A stretch of 64,000 nucleotides of DNA, from the NCBI GenBank assembly GCA_009746045.1, contig RPFO01000080.1, positions 7,214,244 to 7,278,243 of the forward strand. The letters run 5' to 3'. The stretch comes from Mesostigma viride. Lineage: Eukaryota; Streptophyta; Mesostigmatophyceae; Mesostigmatales; Mesostigmataceae. Of the stretch, positions 20,978 through 29,999 are shown in pieces. The notes beneath the pieces were generated by a model, which was not told the origin of the DNA, ran no database searches, and saw only the letters and a list, made by a program, of their open reading frames with translations. Each line of letters opens with the position of its first letter. Within the stretch, counting starts at the first letter, position 1. Made by a program: the position numbers and the translations under genes.

Positions 20978-22128
20978 GGGGTTGCCATGCAGGGGCACAC
21001 GGTGCCACGTGTTGCCACGCCCCTGAGAGCCACTGCCCCCTTGGTGGGAGGACTTGTGGGTCTTGGGTGCCCCCCCTGGCTGGCCTGCCCCTTGCGTTTG
21101 TGGCCTTGGACACCCTGGACCTTGGGGTCCTGGGCCTGGTTGTTGCCAGTACCCAGGGGGTCCACTGCCTCCTCGATATAGAGCATGGCAGCTCTGAAGT
21201 TGTCCCAGAGGGACTTGAGGCCTGTAAGCAGGGTAGCCAGGACAGAAGGTTGCAAATTAGCTTTTGTTAGCCAGGTGTGGATGAGATACCTTGGTTGGAG
21301 CTTGAGAAGCTCAAGGTCTTTCTCAATCATTACCCTGTATGTTTTTGCATCCCCAGAGAGGTTATTCTTGTTCACCTTATATGCAGCAAGCCAGTTGAAA
21401 CGTTCTACTGCTTCCATGTGGTTATTGGTAAGCACTAGCTGTTTCAGATCAGTGATAAAGGTAGGCCACTGTTCAATGGCTGCTTCAGGTGTCAGGGTAC
21501 GTTCCTGATAGGTTTGAATCAATGCTCTGATTGCAGGAGATGATTGATGGAATGTGGAGGAGGCCCTGAGAGCCTTAAACTGATGTCTAAGGTTAAGACC
21601 TTCCATCCCATACTCCAAAGCAAAAACAAATTGCTTAGCTTGTTCAACAGTGTGACCCTCAGGCAAGCCAGCAATATTGATTTTGGATTCCTTTTTATGA
21701 GGGTTAAACACACCTGTGAGAGGGGGGTTGGCCCTCAAGAAGCCGTCGGTTGCTTGTTGCAGGCGGGTGGGGTCCAGGTTGATGGTCCCCCGCTCATACC
21801 GCGACATCAGGGCGCGCAGGCCCTCGACAGTTTGCAGCTGGGTAGCTGTTAACTGCTGGTCTTGCAATGAGGCCAGCTGAGCCTGGAGAATAGCGAGCTG
21901 TTCCAGGACATCCCCGCTCCTTGGGGGGGCCTCAGCAGGCCTGTTGGGTGCCTGTGGCACCTCTGCACCTCCCCCCAGGGCCTCCTGGGGTCCTGGCCAC
22001 CCCCCCTGGTTGGGGAGGGGGCCCCAACCCACAGGGCGAACCTGGGGTGGTGGGGGAGGGGGAGGGGGGGCATGGTGGCCCTGGGGGAGCCCGGGGGGTC
22101 CGGGTAACCCCACTGGGTCCAGCCCCAT
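19369..22128 (-). CDS. gag-int: copia-B Gag capsid, zinc knuckles and integrase
   Basis: A 919-codon minus-strand frame. It opens in Pro/Gly-rich Gag, then a helical capsid-like region (INIAGLPEGHTVEQAKQF, LRASSTFHQSSPAIRAL, FNWLAAYKVNK). A long AAC/ACA-repeat tract (20823-20981) precedes two knuckles: CLRCFQRGHARHNC and a CPGC...H...C copy. Integrase follows: the HLAMGH...CQEC zinc motif, the first Asp in VGDVMHI, LLDQQF as second Asp, and VIERTIRS as Glu. Its C-terminus has GKVGTWLGPVTIRGF, like the GPY/F module of gypsy integrases. The start at 22128 is internal; upstream Gag lies in other frames, so indels have broken Gag at C/G-rich runs. No protease lies between Gag and integrase; it comes after. 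Confidence 0.88.
20823..20981 (-). repeat. (AAC)n-rich tract within copia-B gag
   Basis: Several runs of GTT (plus strand) separated by CCCTGCTGGGACC-like spacers. In the coding frame it gives Thr runs between GPSR(A) units; in another frame it gives Asn runs between RSQQG units. Confidence 0.85.
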
Positions 22129-22360
22129 CGGTGGAGGGGCGGGCAGGGGTGTCTGCCGCCTCTCTCCTCCTGGCCTCCTCCCGCATGAGACGCTTCATTT
22201 CCTTGCGTACCTCATGCTCCCGGAGGGCTGCCTGAAAGGCAGCTTCATCCTCAGGTATGTCAGGGAGTGGGTCTCCCATGATCATAGCAGGACGGACTGG
22301 ACAGTCCGCCTCTTTGCCCTTCCTCGAGCCCAGGGCCAGCAGTCCCTCCTTGTACTGCAA
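21932..22360 (-). pseudogene. gag: copia-B Gag middle segment (frame-shifted bridge)
   Basis: A minus-strand frame that links the N-terminal Gag frame (to about 22360) with the capsid frame (from about 22128). It encodes YKEGLLALGSRKGKEADCPV, then IPEDEAAFQAALREHEVRKE, a charged probable helix like that in the Gag of copia-D. It turns Pro-rich beyond about 22150. It is best read as part of one Gag interrupted by two indels. Confidence 0.6.
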
Positions 22361-23427
22361 GGGTTGGGGGGAGAGGGTTTCTTGCTGGTGGTTTCCAGCG
22401 GGGGGGCTTCTTCAGCTACCACCCCATGTTTGGCCAAGATGGCCTCCGTGACCCTGGCTTGGGTTAGGGAGGACATGGTTTTAAAATGTGCTGACCGAGC
22501 AAGCTCGGCCAGGTCTTGACTGTCCGCATATTGCATGGGATAGTCAGCATTTTTGAGGAGGTCACGTAGCCGCTGAGTGGCCTCGCGGTACGCCTCCGCC
22601 ATCGCCTGGTGGGTGGCCAGGCGACGGGCGGCCTCCTCTTCATATTCTTGCCGCTTAGCGGCGAGCCGAAAAGCCGCCTCTCGGCGGACCTCCCGGTCGC
22701 GCTGCCTCGCTCGGCGTTCTTCATTTGCCACCAGCGCGGCCTGCTCGACCGCCAGGAGCGCTGGGGTAAGATTGATCTCAGTCTCCCCATCGGGGAGACT
22801 GGCAGTGTCGGAGACCTCATCGTCGGACATTGGTTGTCCGCCGATGGGCTCCACGGGTTTTCGCACCACCCGTGCGAGCTTAATGCTCTCCATGTCCTTC
22901 TTCTTGCGAAGAAGGGACGATGGTCGCCCAAGTTGAAGCTCAATGTGGTTGTGTCCCTGGGCGAAAGGGACATTGAGGTTTGATGTGGCGGGACGAAAGG
23001 TAATCGTCCCGTCCGGCGCCACCGAAGCCACCTGTCGGGGCATAAGCTCCCGAATAGTTGGCAGCGGGGGGCCGAACTGGGGAGCCTCAGTGGGGTTTAC
23101 CACCGAGGTCTCCACAGCCATGGCCGCGCCAGCCGTGGTTGCGGCTGGGGCAGCCGCCGGAGTCGAGGGTAAGCCGGTCCCCCGAGGGGGAGCCGTCTCG
23201 CCGGCCTCCGGCCTCTCAGGAGAGGGGGGTAGGTCGGTCGGCTTTGCAGCCGCCGTCCCCTCGTCCTGGCAAACATTGTGAGTCTTTTTGTTCTTTTTCT
23301 TTTTCTTGGAAATGGCCGCATCGCCAGCCGGCTTCTGGTTGTTGTCTTTGGGCATCCGCCGATCCTGCCCATCATCATCCTCGTTGTAGGTAAGCTTCTT
23401 AGCGACATTCTTGTTCGTGATAGCCAT
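22360..23427 (-). CDS. gag: copia-B Gag N-terminal part
   Basis: Starts at ATG 23427, only about 20 bp from the LTR (23446), protein MAITNKNVAKKLTYNEDDD. A Lys-rich run (SKKKKKNKK) and an Ala/Pro/Thr-rich stretch are followed by a long charged helical region (AALVANEERRARQRDREVRRE to EAYREATQRLRDLL), likely coiled coil. No catalytic motif. The local frame runs on to 22282 but the last part is out of register; related Gag sequence continues in another frame. The very short leader leaves little room for a primer-binding site, which I could not identify. Confidence 0.7.
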
Positions 23428-23445
23428 GGTAGCAAATAAAATTCA

Positions 23446-23935
23446 AGTTAGAATGCGGTGGGATATATCAATGCTTGAGAACACTGAAGGCTGTGAGCAA
23501 TGTCAGAATTGCTTGGTTCATTAGAAAATAGGTTTACCCTTTATCAACGTTCCTCTCACCGGCTGCGCCGCCAGTGACCGTTGGGTGCAGACCGTTGGCC
23601 CGAGGCCGCACGATGACAGGTAGCTGTCTAGTCACTGCATCGTGCGATCACAGATCAATGCACGCTGCAGTACGGTCCCTATCTAGGATACTCTAGTACC
23701 GTCCAATGACAGGACACTACGTATACTGGGTACTGACATCTGTCACGTACCTCAGTACCCAAAGTACCTATCTAGGGAAACGTATGCGACTCGACTAGCA
23801 TTCCTATCTGCATAGCCCACGTGGTATTTATATTCACATACCAACGTAGGTTTACAAGGCTTATTCATACGTTGTATTCACAATGCCTTTGAGACTTAGT
23901 CTACAGCAAAGCATGGAGACTAACTATAGGGGTTA
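23446..23935 (-). repeat. copia-B 5' LTR (490 bp)
   Basis: Minus-sense start AGTTAGTCTCCATGC, end GCATTCTAACT; matches the 3' LTR at 15967-16745 apart from the duplication there. It carries the GGTACTGAGGTAC palindrome seen in related LTRs. Confidence 0.9.
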
Positions 23936-24610
23936 GCAAGGAAACTGAGGACTGACTGACTGTCAGTGAGCAAGTGTGCCACCACCCCAGCATTGCTGCC
24001 TGCTTGCATCTGCAACCAAACCAGCACATGATTCAAGTACCTGGCATGAAGCACTGCTGACACCACTGCCCTGCACTCAGCAGCATTGCTGCTGACAGCC
24101 TTGCGTCTATGCAACCGGCTGTACCATGAAATGAGAGACAAGGGTGCATCATCATTCTGCACAAAATACAAGCCTGACTCCCTTGCCTGCAACTTGGTAA
24201 TCTGCCTGGACTCCATGGAACTATCCATCATAGCTTGGATGTGAATGGTTTTGTGGAGATCCAAGGAGTGCGAGATAAGGGGAGGGCCTTCCTGGAGAGT
24301 TTTGGTGATGGCTTTGTGACCTACTTGCATCAAGACATCATCATCAACTCTGCTAACCACAGCCAGGTGAGGTGCACACGTTGAGCACAACCACCCCAGC
24401 TTGCCTCTAATGGTAGGACAGGCTCCAGGTTTGATTTTTGTTTGCAAAACCTCCAAGCAGCTGTGCATGTAATCATTGGGAGAATAAAGTGCACACACCC
24501 ACTGGTTTTGATGCTGCTGGAGTTGTAACATTGTGCCACAAAGTTTTATGGCAGTGGTGCCCAGCTCTACTTGCTTGCCAATCTCGAAATGCTGTGACAC
24601 TTGTTGAATA
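23936..24610 (-). CDS. pol: copia-A RT end and RNase H, middle piece
   Basis: Minus-strand frame of copia-A between the PAT-like element (right) and copia-B (left). It begins in the RT C-terminus (QHFEIGKQVELGTTAIKLCG) and runs into RNase H: MMDSSMESR, SWYSRLHRRKAVSSNAAECRAVV and LLTDSQSVLSFLANP. All RNase H acidic boxes present here are intact. The frame joins to GPRRAVDDF at 30001 upstream and to YAVHTDLDW at 15966 downstream once the insertions are removed. Close homologue of the copia-B protein, aligned without gaps over most of this stretch by eye. Confidence 0.9.
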
Positions 24611-24990
24611 ATCGGGGTTCTCTGAACATAGTTTCTTTATAGTGATACGGAAGGGGAGCCGCTGATGCTAGGTGAAATAGAGCTGGGTGATGTGATCGTA
24701 ATAAGGTTGATTAGGCTTCTAGTGTACGAGTATTACGGAAGATATGGCCTAATTGTTGCGGCCCATACCTTGACGGTGTGCTGAGTACCTTGACGACGGA
24801 TTTTTGCGTCTAGGTTCTCCTAGCAGATCTGTGATTGCGGACGGGTTTGCAACAGGCAATATCTGAAGTAAAACTTGACGGCTAAAACTGTTTAGAGGCC
24901 GTTGCCGGATCTGGCCGTTGGTAGAGAGCCGTTGGCCTTGAAACACGATAAAAGCTTGCTCACCTAGCTCATGGCGGTCTCTTTTGTTTT
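24611..24990 (+). repeat. PAT-like split direct repeat A1
   Basis: 380 bp, starts ATCGGGGTTCTCTGAACATA and ends GTCTCTTTTGTTTT. Identical by eye to A2 (29454-29833). Its start resembles that of the small element at 42008 (ATCGGTTTTCTCTGAATATA). Confidence 0.93.
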
Positions 24991-25061
24991 AACGAAGGCG
25001 GCGACAGGGGTCAGGGGCAGCGTAGCTGACGCCCAGAATTCCTTTCTGCAAAGCGGCTGGG

Positions 25062-26120
25062 ATGCCGAAGCCCGGGCGGAAGCCAGGTTCGACAGGTGCT
25101 GGGAAGCAATTACCGAAAGCTAATCCCGAGGTGCCGACAGCTACTAAACAGACGGGAAAGGGCCGACTAGGCTGGCCGACGCAGAAGAAAAGGCTCCATC
25201 AGGAGCTCTCCACTTGCTCGGGCCTGCCTGAAGTGTGCGCTGCCTTTGAGGCGGTCCTCGGGACCGACTGGGTAACTACTGTCAGCCGGTGGTCTGCGGC
25301 CCAGCTGGAGTCCGTCGTTGGACTGCTGGTCGACCACGTGGACGGGCCTGAAATTCTGGCAGCAGCGGACCCAAACGAAGCGCTAGTGGCAGCCCTCCAA
25401 AGCGCCCGGGACTTGGCGGACTCGGACGAAGAGGAGATGCAGCCACCACGCCGGCCCACGAAAGGGGCGAAAAAGGGGACGAAAAAAGTCGGAAGCCCAG
25501 CCCCGAGCAAGGGAAAGGCCGCGGGGGATGTGAGGGAGCAGCTCTTGGAGCTGGCGGCTATTATTGGCAAGCAGGGGCAGGCGGGCAAAGAAGAGGAGGA
25601 GGAGGAGGAGTCCGAGGAAGAGGATTTCCTGACGAAATTGAAGGATGCGCTGGCCGGGGCAGATGGGGCTTCCAGGAAGCCGAAAAAGACCAAAGGGGTG
25701 ACGCTGCCCACTCGAGCACAAGTGGTGAATTGGAGGGTGCAAGAGAGAGTGCTCCCCGAGGTGCTCGAGGATGCCAACGACAATGGAGGGGGGATAAAGA
25801 GTTGGATCATGGCTACTCGCCAAGGGGGGTGGAGGAACCAGGAAAGCAGGAAGGTGGTCATGAACATCGCCCTGGCCATGGACACACTCTTCAAGGAGTT
25901 GGGGCCGGCAGCCGGGGAGTTGGCTGGGGTAGAGTATCTCATGAGGGTGGTGGCAGCCATGCTCCTAGTGGAGAGCCAGGGGTCAGGAGGGTGGAAGGTG
26001 GCTGGCCACCTCCTTGCTCTCAAGGAAGATGCCTCCTTGGTGAGCAACCCGGCCATGAAGATGGCCCTGCAAAGCGCCACGATGATGGAGAAGCTGGGCA
26101 AGGCCCAGCAAACCAAGTAA
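25062..26120 (+). CDS. gag: PAT-like element ORF1, Gag-like
   Basis: A 352-codon ORF beginning MPKPGRKPGSTGAGKQLP, 72 bp after repeat A1. It has a basic head, a middle part with LPEVCAAFEAVLGTDWV and a strongly acidic run (EEEEEEESEEEDF, about residues 185-198). The C-terminal half is helical (VVNWRVQERVLPEVLEDAND, GVEYLMRVVAAMLLVES). No CCHC knuckle is present. Position before RT and charge pattern fit the Gag-like ORF1 of DIRS-order elements, which is poorly conserved between lineages. It stops 47 bp before the start of the RT ORF. The frame is intact. Confidence 0.75.
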   Translation: MPKPGRKPGSTGAGKQLPKANPEVPTATKQTGKGRLGWPTQKKRLHQELSTCSGLPEVCAAFEAVLGTDWVTTVSRWSAAQLESVVGLLVDHVDGPEILAAADPNEALVAALQSARDLADSDEEEMQPPRRPTKGAKKGTKKVGSPAPSKGKAAGDVREQLLELAAIIGKQGQAGKEEEEEEESEEEDFLTKLKDALAGADGASRKPKKTKGVTLPTRAQVVNWRVQERVLPEVLEDANDNGGGIKSWIMATRQGGWRNQESRKVVMNIALAMDTLFKELGPAAGELAGVEYLMRVVAAMLLVESQGSGGWKVAGHLLALKEDASLVSNPAMKMALQSATMMEKLGKAQQTK

Positions 26121-26167
26121 ACACCGAAAGGGTAAACCGCTCCCCCTTCCCACTGCCTCTTCCTACA

Positions 26168-28640
26168 ATGCCTCTAAGCACTACGTGGGGGAGAGTGAGG
26201 TCAGCACGCAGACGCCAGCGTGCAACTCGCCGCCGCCGGACCTTCACTCTACAACACAAGGTGATTACGTGGTTGAATTGGCTATGGCACGGGGGGGCAG
26301 ACCCTCCGCCTAAATCTGGAGGCGCGTGCTCCAGAGGAACGGCGGAGGCCCTGAAAAGGGTCAAGAAGCACTGCGAGTGGTACAGTCGCCGCGTAACCGG
26401 CGTTGCGACAGGCCCCGCAGAAGGAAGTGATCTAATCTATGGGAAATGTAATAAGTATGAACAACTTGTGGCGGAGCGGGTGAGTCTGCCGAAGCGCGAG
26501 GTGGCAGGAAAGGCGAAGCTGCTGGATTTGCTGGCGCTACGACCTAGTTGGCGAGAGGTGTACGCGAGCGAAGCCAACTGCATCAAGCCGGAGGTGGCTG
26601 CCAGTGCGAGGTATTGGAATGTACCTGCCCCCAGCCGAGGGTGCACCATGGCGGAGTGGGGCAAGTTGATGGGGAGGGCAGCGGACGTGGGGATGGTGGA
26701 GTTCCGAGAGACGCGGCCAAAGTGGGTAGACGGATGTTTTGGGGTGGCCAAAGGAGTGGGGGAGTTAAGGCTCATTGTGAATAAGAAGTTGGGGAACGCA
26801 CTGTGGGTGGACCCCCCTAAGACGGTGTTACCCCACCTGGGCATATACTCGGAGGTCTATATCAAGGGTCGGTGCTACACGGCCAAGAGCGATCTGGTCT
26901 CGTATTACTATACCATCCAAGTGCCGGAGTGGTGGTGGGATTATCAAGGGCTACCTGATGTGTGGTCCACCGATGTCGGGCTGCCGGGGCGGCGGAGGAG
27001 GGTGTGGCCAGTGCTGAAAGTGCTGGCCATGGGGCACTCCCACGCTGTAGCGCTAGGGGAAGCCATCCATGAGATGGTCCTCTATGCCACGGGCGCTTTG
27101 GATCCTAGACGGCAGGTGAACCGCCTCACAAGTGTAGGGGAGCTGACCGTGCTTCGGAATGCATGGGGTAACCCAACCGCCCTAGCCATCGAGTACAAGG
27201 AGGAGAGCACGAGGGAGATGCAAATCGACCTTGAGGACCCCCCTGCCCCTATGGTATCCATCACTATTGATGACCTGGTGGTCAGCAATGGGCGCACGTG
27301 CGAGGCGGTGAATCGCTTAATCGCGAGTGCTATTGAAGACGGGTACGCGCCTAACAACCTTGTGCCCTCCAAGGACAAGACGATCATGGCTAGCCCGGAG
27401 GGGGAGGACGAGCTAGAAGCTCTGGGTGTTGTTCACCGGCGGGATGGGGTGTTGGAGCCGACAGCTAAGCAGCTCACCCTTGTGGTTGCGCACACTCGTG
27501 TACTCCTCGAGAGGGGACGCGCTACCGCTGAGGCGCTGGCGGCCGTCGTGGGCCGGTGGGTGTGGCTGCAGATGCTCAGCCGCACTTGCTTGTCCATATG
27601 GCAGCAGAGTTTTAAGTTCATCAACCTCAAGGGGTGGGGCCAGCGAACGCGACCTTTGTGGCAAGGTGTGCGCGATGAGCTCGAGTGTGCCATGGCGTTG
27701 GCCCCCATGCTCCGTGTGGACCGGGGGGCTGCCCTGGCTCCGGTGGTGGTGGCCTCGGATGCGTCTAGTTTTGGGCAGGGGGTTGTCTACGCTGAGATGG
27801 CCCCAGCTGAGGTGACGGAATTAGCTCGGGCCCGGGAGGTGCGGGGTTACCCAACCCTCCTCACCCCAGGTGAGGCCATGTATGCCGGGCCTAGACCCTT
27901 GACCAAGGCCGCGGAAAAAGCCATCATCCACGGGCGATGGCGCGTCGGGATCAAGAGTCGCTGGCGCGATTCGACCATGCACATCAACGAGAAGGAAGTG
28001 CGGGCCGCTGTGAAGGGGGTGGAGCGCTCGGCCCGGAACCTCGGAACATGGGGTAAGCGGGTGGTGAGGTTAGTGGACTCCACTGCCGCTTTGGGCTGCT
28101 TGGCTAAAGGGCGTTCCTCTTCTTACCGGTTAAACAAGCAATGCCGCCGGTTGTGCGCTCTTACGTTGGTCACCGGCAGCCGCTCACAATGGGTCTGGAC
28201 GCCAAGTGAGCTTCAGCCTGCGGATGGGCCTTCGCGGGGGCTTTCCATGGCTGCCTCGGTGGCCGGGTGGGTCCGCGATTTGACTCGCGAGGGTGTTCAT
28301 CCCAATCCCGGGCCTCGGCTTGGCGCTAGCTACTTGACCCTTCTTGAGGGCAAGGTGAAGCCGGCTACTTTGATGGTTTACCATCGGGGTCTTAGGTCCT
28401 TTTTCGCATGGTGGGCGAGCCGGCGGGGTCGGGTTGGCAGCTTGTTGCGCGGCTTGACGATAGAGGAATACTATTGCGAGTATGTCGCTTGGGCGCACTC
28501 ACGGTGTTACAGCCGCCAGTTGTGTGTCAATGCGCTTATGGGCCTGAATTTGTACTTCCCCCGGGAGGTGCGGGATTGGGCCTTGGCACGAAGTGTTTTG
28601 GCTGGCTGGCGCACGTTGGCACCCCCTCGTGCCCCCCCCC
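26168..28640 (+). CDS. pol: PAT-like RT/RNase H and recombinase N-terminus
   Basis: The frame is open from 25730, but the part overlapping ORF1 is a shadow; the ATG at 26168 (MPLSTTWGRVRSARRRQR) is the likely start. RT motifs: KSDLVSYYYTIQV with the first catalytic Asp, a G-rich thumb segment, and VSITIDDLVVSNG with the DD pair, as in DIRS RTs. RNase H: VVVASDASSFGQGVVYAEM, HINEKEVRAAV with Glu, RLVDSTAALGCL, and WTPSELQPADGPSRG. After a short Pro/Gly linker (HPNPGPRLG) the N-terminal core-binding domain of the recombinase follows (KPATLMVYHRGLRSFFAWW). At a run of ten C (28632-28641) the frame changes; coding continues in the next frame. Confidence 0.88.
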
Positions 28641-29244
28641 CATTCCATGGGAGGCTGCGTTTGCGCTTGCTTGTACTATGGTGCTCCAGCGGCAGCCTCG
28701 TGCGGCTATGATGGTCATCGTTATTTTCCAACAATACCTGCGGGTATCGGAGGCGCTCAACCTGTTGGTCGGCCATGTGCGCTTGCAGCCTGATGTTCGG
28801 TTGCGGGGTTCGCAGCGGGGCGCCTTGTTGTTGATGTCAGCTAAGACGGCTAAGGGGGAGGTGCAGTCTGTGGTGATCGAGGATGTCATGACTGAGACCC
28901 TCTTGCGGGCTTGTATGCGTGGCAAGGCGGCCTGGGAGCGGGTGTTCCCTTACGATTATGCCCAGTTCAGCCGGGTTTGGCATCAGGCCACGCAAGCTTT
29001 GGGGGTCGACACGGTGTTTACCATTCACGGGCTGCGGCATGGGGGGGCTACCTATGATTTTTTGCGGCAGCGCAGCATGGCTGATATTCAGCATCGGGGT
29101 CGCTGGCGCAGCAGCAAAACTGTCGCCCACTATGTGGGATTGCACCGGAGCTTGGCCCTCACCCTTCCTGACGCCCTGGTTCGGGCTATCGCCGCCTGCC
29201 CCCCGCGCATTTGGCGGAGCGTCTTTTCTCTGCCTTCCTCTTAA
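28640..29244 (+). CDS. PAT-like tyrosine recombinase catalytic domain
   Basis: Catalytic half of a tyrosine recombinase that would insert the circular cDNA. Box I has Arg in YLRVSEALNL. Box II is FTIHGLRHGGAT with the HxxR pair, then RGRWRSSKTVAHYVGL, where Arg/Trp and the nucleophile Tyr (HY) are in the expected places. The R-H-R-Y set is complete. The frame is open from 28408, but the segment before about 28640 is a shadow of the RT/recombinase frame; the true N-terminus is upstream across the C10 run. If that run is one base off in the assembly, RT, RNase H and recombinase form one polyprotein. Ends with a TAA at about 29242-29244, just before repeat B1. Confidence 0.9.
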
Positions 29245-29320
29245 GTTCCCTTCATTCTTGTCTTATGCGTCCACCGGTTTTTGTTTTGCCCCTGGCTTGG
29301 GTCGCCAGGGAGGGATGTAA
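29245..29320 (+). other. PAT-like 3' untranslated spacer
   Basis: Short spacer between the recombinase stop and repeat B1; no features seen. Confidence 0.6.
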
Positions 29321-29453
29321 GGGTAAGGCTAGCCTTTTTGGACATAAAGTGTTCCCATGGGTAAGGATGGCCAGTTGAGGGCCACTTCCCGATGTGCTCT
29401 ACTTATTGTTTTAATAAAGAGTCTGGTTACCCTGGAGTTCCACGGTTAATAGA
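29321..29453 (+). repeat. PAT-like split direct repeat B1
   Basis: 133 bp, GGGTAAGGCTAGCC to GGTTAATAGA. Contains AATAAAGAG, a possible polyadenylation signal. One base differs from B2. Confidence 0.92.
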
Positions 29454-29833
29454 ATCGGGGTTCTCTGAACATAGTTTCTTTATAGTGATACGGAAGGGGA
29501 GCCGCTGATGCTAGGTGAAATAGAGCTGGGTGATGTGATCGTAATAAGGTTGATTAGGCTTCTAGTGTACGAGTATTACGGAAGATATGGCCTAATTGTT
29601 GCGGCCCATACCTTGACGGTGTGCTGAGTACCTTGACGACGGATTTTTGCGTCTAGGTTCTCCTAGCAGATCTGTGATTGCGGACGGGTTTGCAACAGGC
29701 AATATCTGAAGTAAAACTTGACGGCTAAAACTGTTTAGAGGCCGTTGCCGGATCTGGCCGTTGGTAGAGAGCCGTTGGCCTTGAAACACGATAAAAGCTT
29801 GCTCACCTAGCTCATGGCGGTCTCTTTTGTTTT
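29454..29833 (+). repeat. PAT-like split direct repeat A2
   Basis: 380 bp, identical by eye to A1, directly joined to B1. Confidence 0.93.
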
Positions 29834-29866
29834 CCCCCCCGCCCTCCCTGTGTGTTGCCTGTTTGG

Positions 29867-29999
29867 GGGTAAGGCTAGCCTTTTTGGGCATAAAGTGTTC
29901 CCATGGGTAAGGATGGCCAGTTGAGGGCCACTTCCCGATGTGCTCTACTTATTGTTTTAATAAAGAGTCTGGTTACCCTGGAGTTCCACGGTTAATAGA
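29867..29999 (+). repeat. PAT-like split direct repeat B2
   Basis: 133 bp; preceded by a C-rich linker at 29834-29866 (CCCCCCCGCCCTCCCTG and on). Its end abuts the resumed copia-A RT frame. Confidence 0.92.

Larger units (their letters stand above)
15967..23935 (-). mobile_element. copia-B, complete copia-like element inside copia-A
   Basis: Minus-strand element with LTRs at 15967-16745 (internally duplicated) and 23446-23935, target duplication ATAGG, and Gag, integrase, protease, RT and RNase H between. Removing it joins the two halves of copia-A RNase H (SFLANP with YAVHTDLDW). The element is the same lineage as copia-A and copia-D but clearly diverged from both. Confidence 0.93.
24611..29999 (+). 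mobile_element. PAT/Ngaro-type tyrosine-recombinase retroelement
   Basis: A 5.4-kb element with split direct repeats in the order A1-ORFs-B1-A2-B2. A1 is 24611-24990, B1 29321-29453, A2 29454-29833, B2 29867-29999; A copies are identical and B copies differ by one base. It encodes a Gag-like ORF, DIRS-type RT/RNase H and a tyrosine recombinase. It interrupts copia-A RT without a clear target duplication, as expected for recombinase-mediated insertion through a circle. Confidence 0.93.

Noticed and set aside
20632-21270. Cys-rich plus-strand frame in copia-B
   Set aside because: Antisense of gag repeat sequence; the real frame with zinc knuckles and integrase is on the minus strand.
25199-26116. 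305-codon minus-strand frame
   Set aside because: Shadow of PAT-like ORF1 in GC-rich sequence.
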